The translations under genes were made by a program, and so were the position numbers. The notes beneath the pieces are model-generated. The model was not told the origin of the DNA. It did no database searches and saw only the letters and a list, made by a program, of their open reading frames with translations. Shown piece after piece: positions 12,101-22,351 of a stretch of 64,000 bases of DNA (the first letter of the stretch is position 1; the number at the start of each line of letters is the position of its first letter). The stretch is from Shewanella donghaensis (GTDB lineage Bacteria > Pseudomonadota > Gammaproteobacteria > Enterobacterales > Shewanellaceae), in assembly GCF_007567505.1 (NCBI RefSeq), contig NZ_CP041783.1:3906001-3970000 (forward strand), given 5' to 3'.

Positions 12101-15100
12101 GGCTATCTAACGTTTGCGTTTCGGTTAATTGAATAACATTAGAGACCAGTGTGGCTTTATCATCAGTACCTTCAATGGTTAAATCAGCTGTTTGTTGAGT
12201 GTGACCGCCTTGTCCATCAATTACTTGGTAAGCAATAGTGATTGTTTGTGACTGACCATTAGCTAGGTGTTGATAAGCAGCATTAGTTGCATCAACAATG
12301 ATCGTATGACCATCTGCATCAATTGATATACCTGGAGGTAACTGTGCCGAATTATGAGTACCATCTATAGAATAAGAGAGTTGGTTAATACTTAATGTAT
12401 CGCCCTCTTTGTCTGAAGCGCCCAGTAATAAATCTACGGTATGATGATTACTAGCATCTTCTTTAACGGTATCAGTTATTGGTAGAACATCAGGATTATC
12501 GTTGATGGCAGCCAGTGTTGTTGAAGCGCCAGTATGTGTGACTCCACCATGAGCATCTTTTACATCATAAGTGAAATGCACTTGGCCGTTGTAGTCTTGA
12601 TCAGGATGGAAAGTAAATGATCCATCTGCATTTTTAGTGATTGCACCATGATCGGCAGTGACTGAATCAATATGTAATTTATCATTACCATCAACATCGC
12701 TCGAATTTACTAATAATTGAGCTTGAGTGAAAATAATATCGGTGTCTTCAGTACCTGTTTGTAATACCACTTCAGATGAAACAACAGGTGCATCGTTGGT
12801 ACCCGTTACTTTAATGATAATATCTTGTGCAGTGCCGTCGGTCGTATAAACACGATGAGTAACCAATACCTCCTGATTAGCCCCTAAATGCTGAAGCTTG
12901 GCGTTATCTACGTCATAGACCCAATTACCTGAAGCACTTATGTGCAAAGATCCGCCAAAGGGATCACTTACGGTGGTGGAACGAGTATATTGGAAACCTT
13001 GTTGTCCTGCGTCAGGGTCGGTAACAAGCAGATGGCCTGTTACTTCAATATGATTTTGAGAATAAATATTATGATCTTCAAAAGCACTTCCTGTTATATC
13101 TCCGCCGACTATTGCCGCATCATTAACAGCTGAAAGTGTGGTGGTTGCACCTGTATGTGTTATGCCACCATGAGCATCTTTAATGTCATAGCTTAAATGC
13201 ACTTGACCGTTATAATTTTTCTCTTGAGTGAGGGTAAACGTACCGTCTTTATTGTCTAAGATAGATCCATGATCGGGGTGTAGATTTTCAATGGTGAGCA
13301 AGCCGATATCATTGTTATCAACATCAACAGTATTGGTAAGTAACTGTGCTAGTGTAATCGTTTGGCGAGTATCTTCAGTTCCAGCATTTAGCTGTACTTC
13401 CGACGAGCAATAAGGACGGTCATTACTACCATGAATAGTGATAACGATATCGTGTGGAGTGCCATCTTTACTGTGGATGGTTATCGTGTCGGTTAGCTCT
13501 TCACCCTCGCCAAGTTTATCAATGGCAGTGCCCACCGTACCAGACATAGCGCCGTTATGCTGGTTTCCTGCATTAACGTTATAGTGCCATCCACCATCCG
13601 CGTTTAATATAAGTCGGCCGTAGCTGCCGTGGTAGGTATACCCATATCCCTGACCACCACCTTGATTGGTATCAAATTCATTTTCCCCTGTATCGGGGTC
13701 AGAGATATTCAACTTACCATCAGCGTATAACATTGCACCCGTCAAATGACTCATACCAGCATGAGCCTGATCAGGCGACATATCTTTACCTGCAGTATTT
13801 TCAGTCACACTGCCAGTGTCGACGCCACTGATCATTGCATTGTCTTGAACTGCTGTAAGCGTAGTAATCGCACTTGCATGCGTTACTCCGCCGTGGGCAT
13901 CTTTGACATCATAGGTAAAGTGAACCTGACCGTTGTAGTCTTTTTCTGGTGTGAAGGTAAAGGTGCCATCGGTATTATTTAACATAGAGCCATGATCGGC
14001 ATGCAGATTTTCAATAACCAGTAATCCGGCATCGTTTTTATCGACATCGACGGTATTAGTAAGCAGTTGTGCAGTTGTCAGGGTTTGGCGTGTATCTTCG
14101 CTGCCACTTTGTAGCACCACCTCAGATGAACAATAGGGTCTGTCGTTACTGCCGTGAATGGTGATAACGATGTCGTGTGTTGTACCATCTTTTGAGTGAA
14201 CCGTAATAGTATCGGTTAGGCTTTGGCCTTCGCCGAGTTGGTCAATTGCGGTGCCGCGAGTTGTGGGTCTTGCACCAATAGCGGCTCTATGTCCCGCATC
14301 AGCATGATAATGCCAGGTGCCATCGGTGAGTAAGATTAGATCGCCATAGGTGCCGTGGTAGTCGTAACCATTGCTACCTTGGCGTTCAAAACCTGATTCA
14401 CCGACATCCGGATCGGTTATTGTCAGTTTGCCATCGGCATATAGCGTTTTATTGCCAAGTGTGGCTATCCCTGGTTGGGAATAGTCGGGTGACATGTCTG
14501 TGCCCGCGGTATTCTCAGATATCGAGCCAGTATCAACGCCAGCAATTTGTGCTTTATCGTCAGTGCCGTTAATGGTCACCGTGATGTTTTGCTCTGTGCC
14601 GTCAACACTATGAATCGATAACGTATCCGTTAATGATTCACCGGTTTTTAAGCCTTGAATGGCGATTTGTGAATTGTCGGCGGTGTAGGTCCAATGGCCA
14701 AGTTCATTAATTGATAGGGTACCAAATTGGCCTTGCTGTGATGTGGCAGCGAATAGGCTTTGGCCGTTATCAGCATCAGTGACTGTGAGTGCGCCATCTA
14801 TTCTAAGCTGACCTGAATGGACATCTTTATCTTCGGTTAAACTAGCTGTTGATGTGCCACCAATAATGGCTTTGTCGTCAGTACCATTAATGGTTACGGT
14901 GATTTTTTGCTCTGTGCCATCAACCGAGTGAACTAACACTGTATCGGTAACGGATTCACCGGTTTTAAGACCTTGAATACTCGGCTGGGAATTATCGGCG
15001 GTATAGGTCCAGTGACCTAAATTGTTAATCGATAAATTGCCAAATTGACCTTGTAATGACGTCGCTGAAAACTGAGCTTGGCCGTTATCTACATCAGTAA

Positions 15101-18100
15101 CATTTAATGCGCCATCAACCCTAAGCTGACCTGAATGAACATCCTTATCTTCAGTTAAGCTAGCCGTTGATGTGCCAGCAATAACGGCTTTGTCATCAGT
15201 GCCATTAATGGTGACGGTAATTTTTTGCTCTGTGCCATCAACTGAATGTACAAGCACAGTGTCAGTAACGGATTCACCGGTTGTAAGGCCTTGAATATTC
15301 GGCTGTGAGTTATTTGCTGTGTAAGTCCAATGACCTAGATTATTGATACTCAAGGTACCGAATTGACCTTGCAGTGATTCTGCTGAAAACTGAGCTTGGC
15401 CGTTATCTAAATCGGTAACAGTGAGTGCTCCATCTATTCTAAGCTGGCCAGAATGAACATCTTTATCTTCGATCAGGCTTGCAGTGGAAGTGCCACCAAT
15501 AACGGCTTTATCGTCAGTACCGTTGATGGTTACGGTAATTTTTTGCTCTGTGCCATCAACGGAGTGAACTAGTACAGTATCGGTGACGGATTCGCCAGTT
15601 TTAAGCCCTTGAATACTCGGCTGGGAATTATCGGCTGTGTAGGTCCAGTGGCCTAAATTGTTAATCGATAAAGTGCCGAATTGACCTTGTAAGGATTCTG
15701 CTGAAAACTGAGCTTGGCCGTTATCTGAATCGGTAACAGTTAGTGCACCGTCTATTTTAAGCTGGCCACTATGAACATCTTTATCTTCTGTAAGGCTTGC
15801 AGTGGAAGTGCCGCCAATAACCGCTTTATCGTCAGTACCGTTAATGGTAATTGTGATTTTTTTCTCTGTGCCATCAACCGTGTGAACTAACACCGTATCG
15901 GTGACGGATTCGCCTGTTTTAAGCCCTTGAATACTTTGCAGGGAGTTATCGGCAGTGTAGACCCAATGACCTAGATTATTGATGCTCAGAAGACCGAACT
16001 GACCTTGTAGTGATTCTGCTGAAAATTGTGCTTGGCCGTTATCTACATCAGTAACACTTAATACCCCATCAACCCTAAGCTGACCTGAATGAACATCCTT
16101 ATCTTCGGTTAAGCTAGCCGTTGATGTGCCTGAGATAACCGCTTTATCATCGGTGCCATTGATGGTGATAGTAATTTTTTGCTCTGTGCCGTCAACTGAA
16201 TGTACAAGCACAGTGTCAGTAACGGATTCACCTGTTCTAAGCCCTTGAATACTTGGCTGTGAGTTATCGGCGGTATAGATCCAGTGACCTAAGTTGTTAA
16301 TCGATAAAGTTCCGAACTGACCTTGTAGTGATGTAGCGGCGAATTGGCTTTGGCCGTTATCAACATCAGTGACTGTGAGTGCGCCATCTATTCTAAGCTG
16401 GCCAGAGTGGACATCTTTATCTTCGGTTAAACTGGCTGTTGATGTGCCACCAATAACGGCTTTATCGTCAGTACCATTGATGGTGACGGTGATTTTTTGC
16501 TCTGTGCCATCAACTGAATGTACAAGCACAGTGTCAGTAACTGATTCACCTGTTTTAAGACCTTGAATAGTCGGCTGAGAGTTATCGGCGGTATAGGTCC
16601 AATGGCCAAGGTTGTTGATACTCAGAAGACCGAACTGACCTTGCAGTGATGTAGCAGCGAATTGGCTTTGGCCATGATCCGCATCTGTTACCGTCAGCGC
16701 CCCATCTACTCGAAGCTGTCCACTATGAACATCTTTATCTTCGGTCAGGCTTGCCGTACTGGTTCCAGCTATTTGGGCTTTATCATCAGTGCCGTTGATG
16801 GTGACTGTGATTTTTTGTTCTGTGCCGTCAACTGAATGTACAAGCACAGTGTCAGTAACAGATTCACCTGTTGTAAGACCTTGAATAGTCGGCTGAGAGT
16901 TATCGGCGGTATAGGTCCAGTGACCTAAATTATTGATGCTCAGCGTACCGAACTGGCCTTGCAGGCTTTCAGCGTTGAACAGCGCTTGATTGTTATCTAC
17001 ATCAGTTACGGTAAGTGCGCCATCTATTCTAAGTTGACTTGAATGAACATCTTTATCTTCGATCAGGCTTGCAGTGGAAGTGCCGCCAATAACCGCTTTA
17101 TCATCAGTACCATTGATGGCGACGGTGATTTTTTGTTCTGTGCCGTCAACTGAATGTACAAGCACAGTGTCAGTAACGGATTCACCTGTTTTAAGCCCTT
17201 GAATACTTGGCTGCGAGTTATCGGCGGTGTAGGTCCAATGACCAAGTTCATTAATTGATAGGGTACCAAATTGGCCTTGCTGTGATGTGGCAGCGAATAG
17301 GCTTTGGTCATTATCCGCATCAGTTACGGTAAGTGCGCCATCGACTCGAAGCTGGCCACTATGAACGTCTTTATCTTCGGTTAAACTGGCTGTTGAAGTA
17401 CTACCAATAACCGCTTTATCATCGGTGCCGTTAATGGTGACGGTAATTTTTTGCTCTGTGCCATCAACTGAATGTACAAGCACAGTGTCAGTAACGGATT
17501 CACCGGTTTTAAGACCTTGAATAGTCGGCTGAGAGTTATCGGCGGTATAGGTCCAGTGGCCTAAATTATTGATACTCAGCGTACCGAATTGACCTTGCAG
17601 TGATTCTGCTGAAAATTGTGCTTGGCCGTTATCTACATCAGTAACACTTAATACCCCATCAACCCTAAGCTGACCAGAATGAACATCCTTATCCTCGGTT
17701 AAGCTAGCCGTTGATGTGCCTGAGATAACCGTTTTATCATCGGTGCCGTTAATGGTGACGGTAATTTTTTGCTCTGTGCCATCAACTGAATGTACAAGTA
17801 CAGTGTCAGTAACGGATTCACCGGTTTTAAGACCTTGAATAGTCGGCTGAGAGTTATCGGCGGTATAGGTCCAGTGACCTAAATTATTGATACTCAGGGT
17901 ACCGAGCTGACCTTGCAGACTTTCTGTGTTGAACTGCGCTTGATTATTATCTACATCAGTAACATTTAATGTGCCATCAACCCTAAGCTGACCTGAATGA
18001 ACATCTTTATCTTCAGTTAAGCTAGCCGTTGATGTGCCAGTAATAACGGCTTTGTCATCAGTGCCATTAATGGTGACGGTAATTTTTTGTTCAGTGCCAT

Positions 18101-21009
18101 CAATACTATGAACTAGCACTGTATCGGTGACGGATTCGCCTGTTTTAAGCCCTTGAATACTCGGCTGTGAGTTATCGGCGGTATAGATCCAGTGACCTAA
18201 GTTGTTAATCGATAAAGTTCCGAACTGACCTTGTAGTGACATCGCTGAAAACTGAGCTTGGCCGTTATCTAAATCGGTAACAGTGAGTGCGCCATCTATT
18301 CTAAGCTGGCCAGAGTGGACATTTTTGTCTTCGGTTAAACTGGCTGTTGATGTGCCACCAATAACCGCTTTATCATCGGTGCCGTTAATGGTGACGGTAA
18401 TATTTTGCTCTGTGCCATCAACTGAATGTACAAGCACAGTGTCAGTAACGGATTCACCGGTTTTAAGCCCTTGAATAGTCGGCTGAGAGTTATCGGCGGT
18501 ATAGGTCCAGTGACCTAAATTATTGATACTCAGCGTACCGAACTGGCCTTGCAGTGATGTAGCAGCGAATTGGCTTTGGCCATGATCCGCATCCGTTACC
18601 GTCAGCGCCCCATCTACTCGAAGCTGGTCACTATGAACGTCTTTATCTTCGGTTAGGCTTGCCGTGCTGGTTCCAGCTATTTGGGCTTTATCATCAGTGC
18701 CGTTAATCGTGACGGTAATTTTCTGCTCTGTGCCATCAACTGAATGTACAAGCACTGTGTCAGTAACGGATTCACCTGTTTTAAGACCTTGAAGACTCGG
18801 CTGGGAGTTATCGGCGGTGTAGATCCAATGACCTAGATTATTGATGCTTAGGATACCGAATTGACCTTGCAGGCTTTCTGCGTTGAACTGGGCTTGATTG
18901 TTATCTACATCAGTTACGGTAAGTGCGCCATCTATTCTAAGTTGACTTGAATGAACATCTTTATCTTCTGTCAGGCTTGCCTTACTGGTTCCAGCTATTT
19001 GGGCTTTATCATCAGTGCCGTTAATGGTGACGGTAATTTTCTGCTCTGTGCCATCAACGGAGTGAACTAACACTGTATCGGTAATGGATTCACCGGTTTT
19101 AAGACCTTGAATAGTCGGCTGAGAGTTATCGGCGGTATAGGTCCAGTGGCCTAAATTATTGATGCTCAGGATACCGAATTGACCTTGTAATGATTCTGCT
19201 GAAAATTGTGCTTGACCGTTATCTACATCAGTAACACTTAATACCCCATCAACTCTAAGCTGACCTGAATGAACATCCTTATCTTCAGTTAGATTAGCCG
19301 ATGACACTCCACCAATTTGAGCTGTTTCATTGCTACCGTTAATGCTAATGGTAACTTGTTTTGATACTGGGGTGCCTGAGCTATCAGTTGCTGTGACAGT
19401 GAAGGTTTCAACTGCTACTTCTCCCTGATGTAGGGCTAAAGTCGTTGCTGAATGATTGTCTAAAACGTATTGCCATTCTCCAGATTTTGGGTCAATTATG
19501 AGCTGGCCAAATTGACCTATCCCATTTGAGGCCGACCAAGTGATGCTATCGCCATTATCTGGATCGGTAGCTATGAGGTTGCCTGAAACGGTATCAATCG
19601 AACCTAGCTCATTGAGACTAGCATGATGTATACCTGAAATTTGTGGTAAATCGTTACTACCTTCTACCTCTACAGCAATGACAGAGCTCACTTTATTACC
19701 TTGGCTGTCAGTGGCTGAAATAACAAATTGTTCGGTTTGGTGAGTTCCTTCCGATAATGCATTTGTTTGCTGGTTATTATTATCAAGTTGGTAATGCCAT
19801 TCGCCAGTTAATTGGTTTAACGTTAACTCACCATATTTACCTTGAGCATTGTCTGTACTCCACAAAACTTGGTTAGCATCAGTGCCTGTAGCTTGCATTA
19901 CGCCACTCGCAGTACTCACTGCATTATCTTCTTTTAATTGTGCTGCTGATGGTTGACTTGCTATTTCTATTGGGGTTTCATTCGTGCCAGTGCCAGTGCC
20001 AGTGCCAGTGCCAGTGCCAGTGCCAGTGCCAGTGCCAGTGCCAGTGCCAGTGCCCAGTGCCAGTGCCAGTGCCAGTGCCAGTGCCAGTGCCAGTGCCAGT
20101 GCCAGTGCCAGTGCCAGTGCCAGTGCCAGTGCCAGTGCCAGTGCCAGTGCCAGTGCCAGTGCCAGTGCCAGTGCCAGTGCCAGTGCCAGTGCCAGTGCCA
20201 GTGCCAGTGCCAGTGCCAGTGCCAGTGCCAGTGCCAGTGCCAGTGCCAGTGCCAGTGCCAGTGCCAGTGCCAGTGCCAGTGCCAGTGCCAGTGCCAGTGC
20301 CAGTGCCAGTGCCAGTGCCAGTGCCAGTGCCAGTAGAGGGAGGGGTAATATCTGGTGTTGGTGCACCTTTTACTATCTCTGTGACTTCATGTGTTGCAGT
20401 TTGTGTTGAAGTTTGTGGTGCGATGACATTTGAAACTAAATGAGATGATGAATTAATGGTAAAAGCAGTCTGAAAGTCTTGTTCAGGTAACGAAATCTGA
20501 GATGTTCTAAACTGGCTTATGTCTTGGGTTGTGATATTACCATTATGAAAATGTGCCCCCGCTGCTAGTCCTGTTGTTTGAGTTGAACCTGTTTCTACAA
20601 TAAGCTTATTCATTGGCTGCAGCTGACTCTGAGTCATCGGATTGCTATCAGCGGTTTGACTGGCATTTTTAAGTGTTGAGCTTGTTTGTTGTTGTGGCGT
20701 TATGGATGTTTTAATAACGTCTTGCTGAGTCGCTTCTGGATTAGTAGCTGCATTAGAAAAGCCTTCTTCAGTTACTTTATCATCCACTGATGCATTGGCT
20801 ATATTAGTCTGCCAAGACTTGTCAGCTACAAGGTCATTTTGTCTATTTGGGGTTATGTTTCCCGTATCTCTAGATTCTTTTGCCCGCAACTTTTTAGCAT
20901 CATTATCAATTTTCTTTATCGCTTGCTGGATTTTCTTTTCTGGCAGATCCTTATTGAGTTTATTTTTTTCATTTGGCTTATTTTTATTATCTTTGCTGTC
21001 CGTCGTCAT
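6162..21009 (-). CDS. giant VCBS/cadherin-like T1SS adhesin, frame-broken by one extra base
   Basis: This is the product of the type I secretion operon. The natural start is the ATG at 21009, preceded by AGGAG and 17 bases after the HlyD gene. Reading from it enters a Gly-Thr hexanucleotide tract and leaves frame at an extra C (20053-20055). The rest (frame open from 20366 to the stop at 6162, 4,734 residues) is in the neighbouring frame. Removing one base gives 4,948 residues. Order: unique N-terminus (1-225), Gly-Thr linker, two divergent VCBS-like domains, 15 near-identical 106-residue VCBS repeats (14553-19322), and mixed VCBS and about seven cadherin-like domains (EDT...DVDxND...YNG...YDxKDAHGG). 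Ig-like domains and an acidic, low-complexity C-terminus (last about 210 residues) follow. No RTX GGxGxD nonapeptides were seen. The role, adhesion or biofilm matrix, is inferred from the family. Confidence 0.85.
10615..10790 (-). repeat. duplicated cadherin-like segment, copy 1
   Basis: About 176 bp here match 13267-13442 with only about four differences, a direct repeat 2,652 bases away within the same gene. It encodes the RPYCSSEVQLNAGTEDTRQT segment and the following Leu/Asp-rich strand. Confidence 0.8.
13267..13442 (-). repeat. duplicated cadherin-like segment, copy 2
   Basis: This is the partner of 10615-10790 in the adhesin gene. The near-identity over 176 bp inside otherwise diverged domains points to a recent duplication or gene conversion. 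Confidence 0.8.
14553..19322 (-). repeat. 15 tandem 318-bp VCBS repeats
   Basis: Fifteen consecutive units of exactly 318 bp (106 residues) run without indels: marker positions in the first and last units (19273 and 14821) lie 14 x 318 = 4,452 bases apart. Each unit has the pattern SLTEDKDVHSGQL ... LGHWTYTADNSQ ... VTDTVLVHSVDGTEQ ... VTINGTDDK. Differences are concentrated at a few columns (for example AVIGG/AQIAG, DVDNGQ/DADHGQ, FSAES/FAATS) that recur in shuffled combinations, as expected from recombination or gene conversion between units. Confidence 0.95.
19978..21009 (-). CDS. N-terminal segment of the adhesin as currently framed
   Basis: As sequenced, translation from the ATG at 21009 gives 343 residues: a hydrophilic N-terminus rich in Lys/Asn (first 50 residues), then Gln/Thr/Ser-rich sequence, a run of Gly-Thr dipeptides from about residue 226, then His-Trp dipeptides after the frame change and a stop. 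The His-Trp tail is an artefact of the shifted frame, since the tract otherwise continues as Gly-Thr. Residues 148-151 read LAAG (TTGLAAGAHF), resembling the di-alanine site that LapG-type periplasmic proteases cut in LapA-type adhesins. The segment is best read as the 5' part of the adhesin gene rather than a separate gene. Confidence 0.6.
   Translation of the reverse strand: MTTDSKDNKNKPNEKNKLNKDLPEKKIQQAIKKIDNDAKKLRAKESRDTGNITPNRQNDLVADKSWQTNIANASVDDKVTEEGFSNAATNPEATQQDVIKTSITPQQQTSSTLKNASQTADSNPMTQSQLQPMNKLIVETGSTQTTGLAAGAHFHNGNITTQDISQFRTSQISLPEQDFQTAFTINSSSHLVSNVIAPQTSTQTATHEVTEIVKGAPTPDITPPSTGTGTGTGTGTGTGTGTGTGTGTGTGTGTGTGTGTGTGTGTGTGTGTGTGTGTGTGTGTGTGTGTGTGTGTGTGTGTGTGTGTGTGTGTGTGTGHWHWHWHWHWHWHWHWHWHWHWHE
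19984..20334 (-). repeat. hexanucleotide tract (CACTGG)n with one extra base
   Basis: About 58 copies of CACTGG on the coding strand (GTGCCA/CCAGTG on the plus strand) form this tract. Eleven and a half units lie from 19984 to 20052, then an additional C gives CCC at 20053-20055, then 46 full units and a partial one lie from 20054 to 20334. On the coding strand the three frames give Gly-Thr, His-Trp or Leu-Ala; on the other strand Val-Pro, Cys-Gln or Ser-Ala. None contains a stop. It encodes a Gly-Thr linker in the adhesin frame. Confidence 0.95.
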
Positions 21010-21025
21010 GGGAGACTCCTACCAT

Positions 21026-22351
21026 TTATCTTTCGCCAAATGCTTCGTTAATGTTGGTGAACACAGGTTTCCATAGGTATTGGAACACGCTTTTTTCACC
21101 TGTAACAATATCTGCTTCGCCAGTCATTCCTGGAATTAATGCAAAACTATCGGGATTATCCAAAAAGTAGGGCTTATCAATGGCAAGCTGCACTTTATAA
21201 AATACGCCGCCTTTTTCATCTTTATCTGTACTCGGTGAAATACGTTTTACGATTCCATCTAACGCGCCATAACGACTGTAATCAAACGCATCAATTTTAA
21301 TACGTGCTGATTGACCAACATGCACAAAGCCGATATCTCTTGGTGACAATTTAATTTCCATCAAACCTGTTTTGGTCATTGGAACAATTACAGCCACAGT
21401 GCCGCCGGGTTGAATGACGCTGCCAGTTGAAGATGTTGGGATTGATTGAATGATGCCGTCAACAGGTGCGGTTACGGTGTTTTGAGATACCAGTGAGTTG
21501 GATGATTTTAGCCTTGCTGTGACACCTAACAATTCAGCTTGTGTGTCAGTACGTTTTTCACCCACTTCTTTTAATAATGAAGCTTGTCTTTGTTTGAGTT
21601 GTTGCTGAAGGTTTAGCAGGTTCTTGGTGAGAACTTGTTGTTTGCTTTCCATCGCCTTTAGCTCTCGCATGTAAGAATCAAGCTTTTGCTGTGATTCTAA
21701 AATGCGTAACTTTGATACTGCTTGTTCTTCGGTGACAGACAACATCATTTTTAACGTTTGTTCAGCGGTTTGAATTTGATCGCTAAGGGGAGGGATTTCT
21801 GTTTTTAGTCCATCGATTTCAGCTTGCGATTTGGCTATTTCAGATTCTGAAAGCTGCTCAATTGCCACTCGTTCATCGATCATGCGATTTAGCGAAGACT
21901 TATGCAGTTTAACCAGTTGCGGGTACTCATAGGCGAACTCATCAAAATTGGCATCACGTGCATCAATGAAGGCTTCATAACGTTCAATTCGCATCATTAA
22001 ATTAGCGCGTTTACTGTAAAGCTCTTCCTCGGCTGATAAGCTATCAATAGAGACAAAACTTGCCAAAATATCACCTTGCTTAACAACGTCACCTTCTTCG
22101 ACTACGACTGAAGCAATAGTGCCACCAGCACGGCTTTGTATGACCTGCCTATGGCCTAACGGCACCACTTGTCCTTTGGATTTTGAAATTTCTTCTACGC
22201 TGGTAAAAACAGACCAAACCAACATGATTAATATTGAACCCGTGATCAATAAGATGATATTTCGAATGAACTTCCGCTCAGCAGGTGCTTCAATTGCTTC
22301 TGCAAATTCATGTTCTGGCCAGACTCTATTAGCTAGTTGACGATTATCCAT
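21026..22351 (-). CDS. HlyD-family T1SS periplasmic adaptor
   Basis: This is a 441-residue membrane-fusion subunit of the type I secretion system. A cytoplasmic stretch is followed by one TM segment (IILLITGSILIMLVWSVF, about residues 30-47). Next come a lipoyl-like half (GGTIASVVVEEGDVVKQGDIL), a long alpha-helical coiled-coil hairpin (about 110-280), the second lipoyl half (VTAPVDGIIQSIP) and a beta-barrel end. It should bridge the inner-membrane ABC pair and an outer-membrane TolC-like channel encoded elsewhere. The start at 22351 follows GGAG by about 10 bases and overlaps the end of the upstream ABC gene by 8 bases; a longer frame to 22447 lies wholly inside that gene. Confidence 0.9.
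   Translation of the reverse strand: MDNRQLANRVWPEHEFAEAIEAPAERKFIRNIILLITGSILIMLVWSVFTSVEEISKSKGQVVPLGHRQVIQSRAGGTIASVVVEEGDVVKQGDILASFVSIDSLSAEEELYSKRANLMMRIERYEAFIDARDANFDEFAYEYPQLVKLHKSSLNRMIDERVAIEQLSESEIAKSQAEIDGLKTEIPPLSDQIQTAEQTLKMMLSVTEEQAVSKLRILESQQKLDSYMRELKAMESKQQVLTKNLLNLQQQLKQRQASLLKEVGEKRTDTQAELLGVTARLKSSNSLVSQNTVTAPVDGIIQSIPTSSTGSVIQPGGTVAVIVPMTKTGLMEIKLSPRDIGFVHVGQSARIKIDAFDYSRYGALDGIVKRISPSTDKDEKGGVFYKVQLAIDKPYFLDNPDSFALIPGMTGEADIVTGEKSVFQYLWKPVFTNINEAFGER

Noticed and set aside
14553..19322. Regular repeats considered as a CRISPR array
   Set aside because: The 318-bp units are coding, have no short repeat-spacer structure and no cas genes are near.
6200..19500. Many plus- and minus-strand open frames of 60-115 residues inside the adhesin gene
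   Set aside because: They are shadows of the repetitive adhesin; similar frames recur at the 318-bp spacing and none has a family match or a ribosome-binding site.
19940..20443. Plus-strand frames of Val-Pro, Cys-Gln and Ser-Ala dipeptides across the hexanucleotide tract
   Set aside because: They arise because the CCAGTG repeat has no stop in any frame; no ribosome-binding site or domain supports them.
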